A stretch of DNA of 5,811 nucleotides, taken from the NCBI GenBank assembly GCA_002727395.1, contig PBWY01000026.1, forward strand, positions 1,912-7,722, written 5' to 3'. A model generated the notes under the pieces. The model had not been told where the DNA came from, did not search any database, and worked only from the letters and a program-made list of their open reading frames with translations. Source of the DNA: Rhodospirillales bacterium. Lineage in GTDB: Bacteria > Pseudomonadota > Alphaproteobacteria > MPNO01 > UBA2964. Position 1 is the stretch's first letter, and the number at the start of each line of letters is the position of its first letter. A program made the position numbers and the translations under genes. Shown here one piece after another: positions 5,501 to 5,811 of the stretch.

Positions 5501-5811
5501 TTGGCAGCTGAAGAAGATACGCCGTTTAAACCATACAGGGTGCTCGCTCGTAAATACCGCCCTAAAACTTTCTCGCAACTGGTTGGTCAAGATGCGATGG
5601 TGAGGACTGTCACAAATGCTATTCAATCAGATAGGCTTCCCCACGCTTTTATTTTAACCGGTGTTCGTGGCGTAGGAAAAACAAGCACTGCACGAATTAT
5701 TGCAAGAGCGTTAAATTGTGTTGGCCCAGATGGAAATAGTGGTCCTACATCTGACCCTTGTGGGATTTGTCCGCATTGTAAAGCAATTACAAATGATCGA
5801 CATGTGGATGT
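5501..5811 (+). CDS. dnaX: DNA polymerase III subunit gamma/tau, N-terminal part cut by window edge
   Basis: DnaX is the ATPase motor of the clamp loader, which places the beta sliding clamp on primed DNA and, as tau, links polymerase cores and helicase. Only the first 103 residues are visible. They include the family hallmark YRVLARKYRPKTFSQLVGQ (12-30), then LPHAFILTGVRG (46-57) leading into the Walker A loop GVRGVGKTS (54-62). The zinc-binding cysteines C73, C87, C90 and C93 follow, in LNC and CGICPHC. The start is TTG, with a good GGGAG ribosome binding site. The gene begins 61 bases after the 4.5S RNA with no terminator between, so it may be expressed at least in part by readthrough from the ffs promoter. 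The Walker B, sensor and tau-specific regions, and any programmed frameshift signal, lie beyond the window. The recR and YbaB-type genes that often follow would also be outside. Confidence 0.95.
   Translation, partial: MAAEEDTPFKPYRVLARKYRPKTFSQLVGQDAMVRTVTNAIQSDRLPHAFILTGVRGVGKTSTARIIARALNCVGPDGNSGPTSDPCGICPHCKAITNDRHVD

Noticed and set aside
1..5811. Mobile element, CRISPR array, toxin-antitoxin or defence system
   Set aside because: No terminal repeats, regular repeats, transposase or integrase motifs or unassigned protein genes were found. All long frames belong to recognised housekeeping families.

Overview
The window looks like a conserved housekeeping stretch of an AT-rich alphaproteobacterium. 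Three things point there. The gene families are typical: a YejA-type peptide-binding protein, a HisN of the inositol-monophosphatase fold, an N-terminally anchored cytochrome c, a KdsB with the QGDLPTI motif, a monofunctional prephenate dehydratase, and a NudC. Their order is familiar from that class (cytochrome c / kdsB-pheA / nudC / ffs-dnaX). The kdsB gene implies a Gram-negative outer membrane with Kdo-containing LPS. The lines counted by hand are about 37-38% GC in kdsB and hisN, suggesting a streamlined or marine-type lineage rather than a GC-rich soil one. The species cannot be named from this sequence.

Left half (1-2532, all minus strand): a cytochrome c gene (2532 to 2008) is followed, after a 148-base gap, by hisN (1859 to 1080). 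Nine bases later comes a yejA-like gene that runs off the left edge. hisN and yejA are spaced like an operon. Centre: 2533-2724 is the divergent control region between the cytochrome c gene and the plus-strand pair kdsB (2725-3456) and pheA (3460-4317), which are 3 bases apart. It holds an imperfect 9-bp inverted repeat and candidate promoters. pheA meets the minus-strand nudC (5247 to 4327) tail to tail, with a small intrinsic terminator over both stop codons.

Right end: 5248-5343 is a second divergent control region with a strong extended -10 promoter. It drives ffs, the 4.5S signal-recognition-particle RNA (about 5344-5439). dnaX follows 61 bases after the RNA and runs off the right edge. 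No terminator is visible between ffs and dnaX. Both kdsB and dnaX appear to start with TTG.

The genes serve separate core processes: peptide uptake, histidine synthesis, respiratory electron transfer, LPS Kdo activation, phenylalanine synthesis, NAD(H)/NAD-RNA turnover, protein targeting and DNA replication. I found no mobile element, CRISPR array, tRNA, rRNA, defence system or unrecognised protein family. The points worth a second look are regulatory: the central dyad, the overlapping divergent promoters at ffs/nudC, the TTG starts and the shared terminator.
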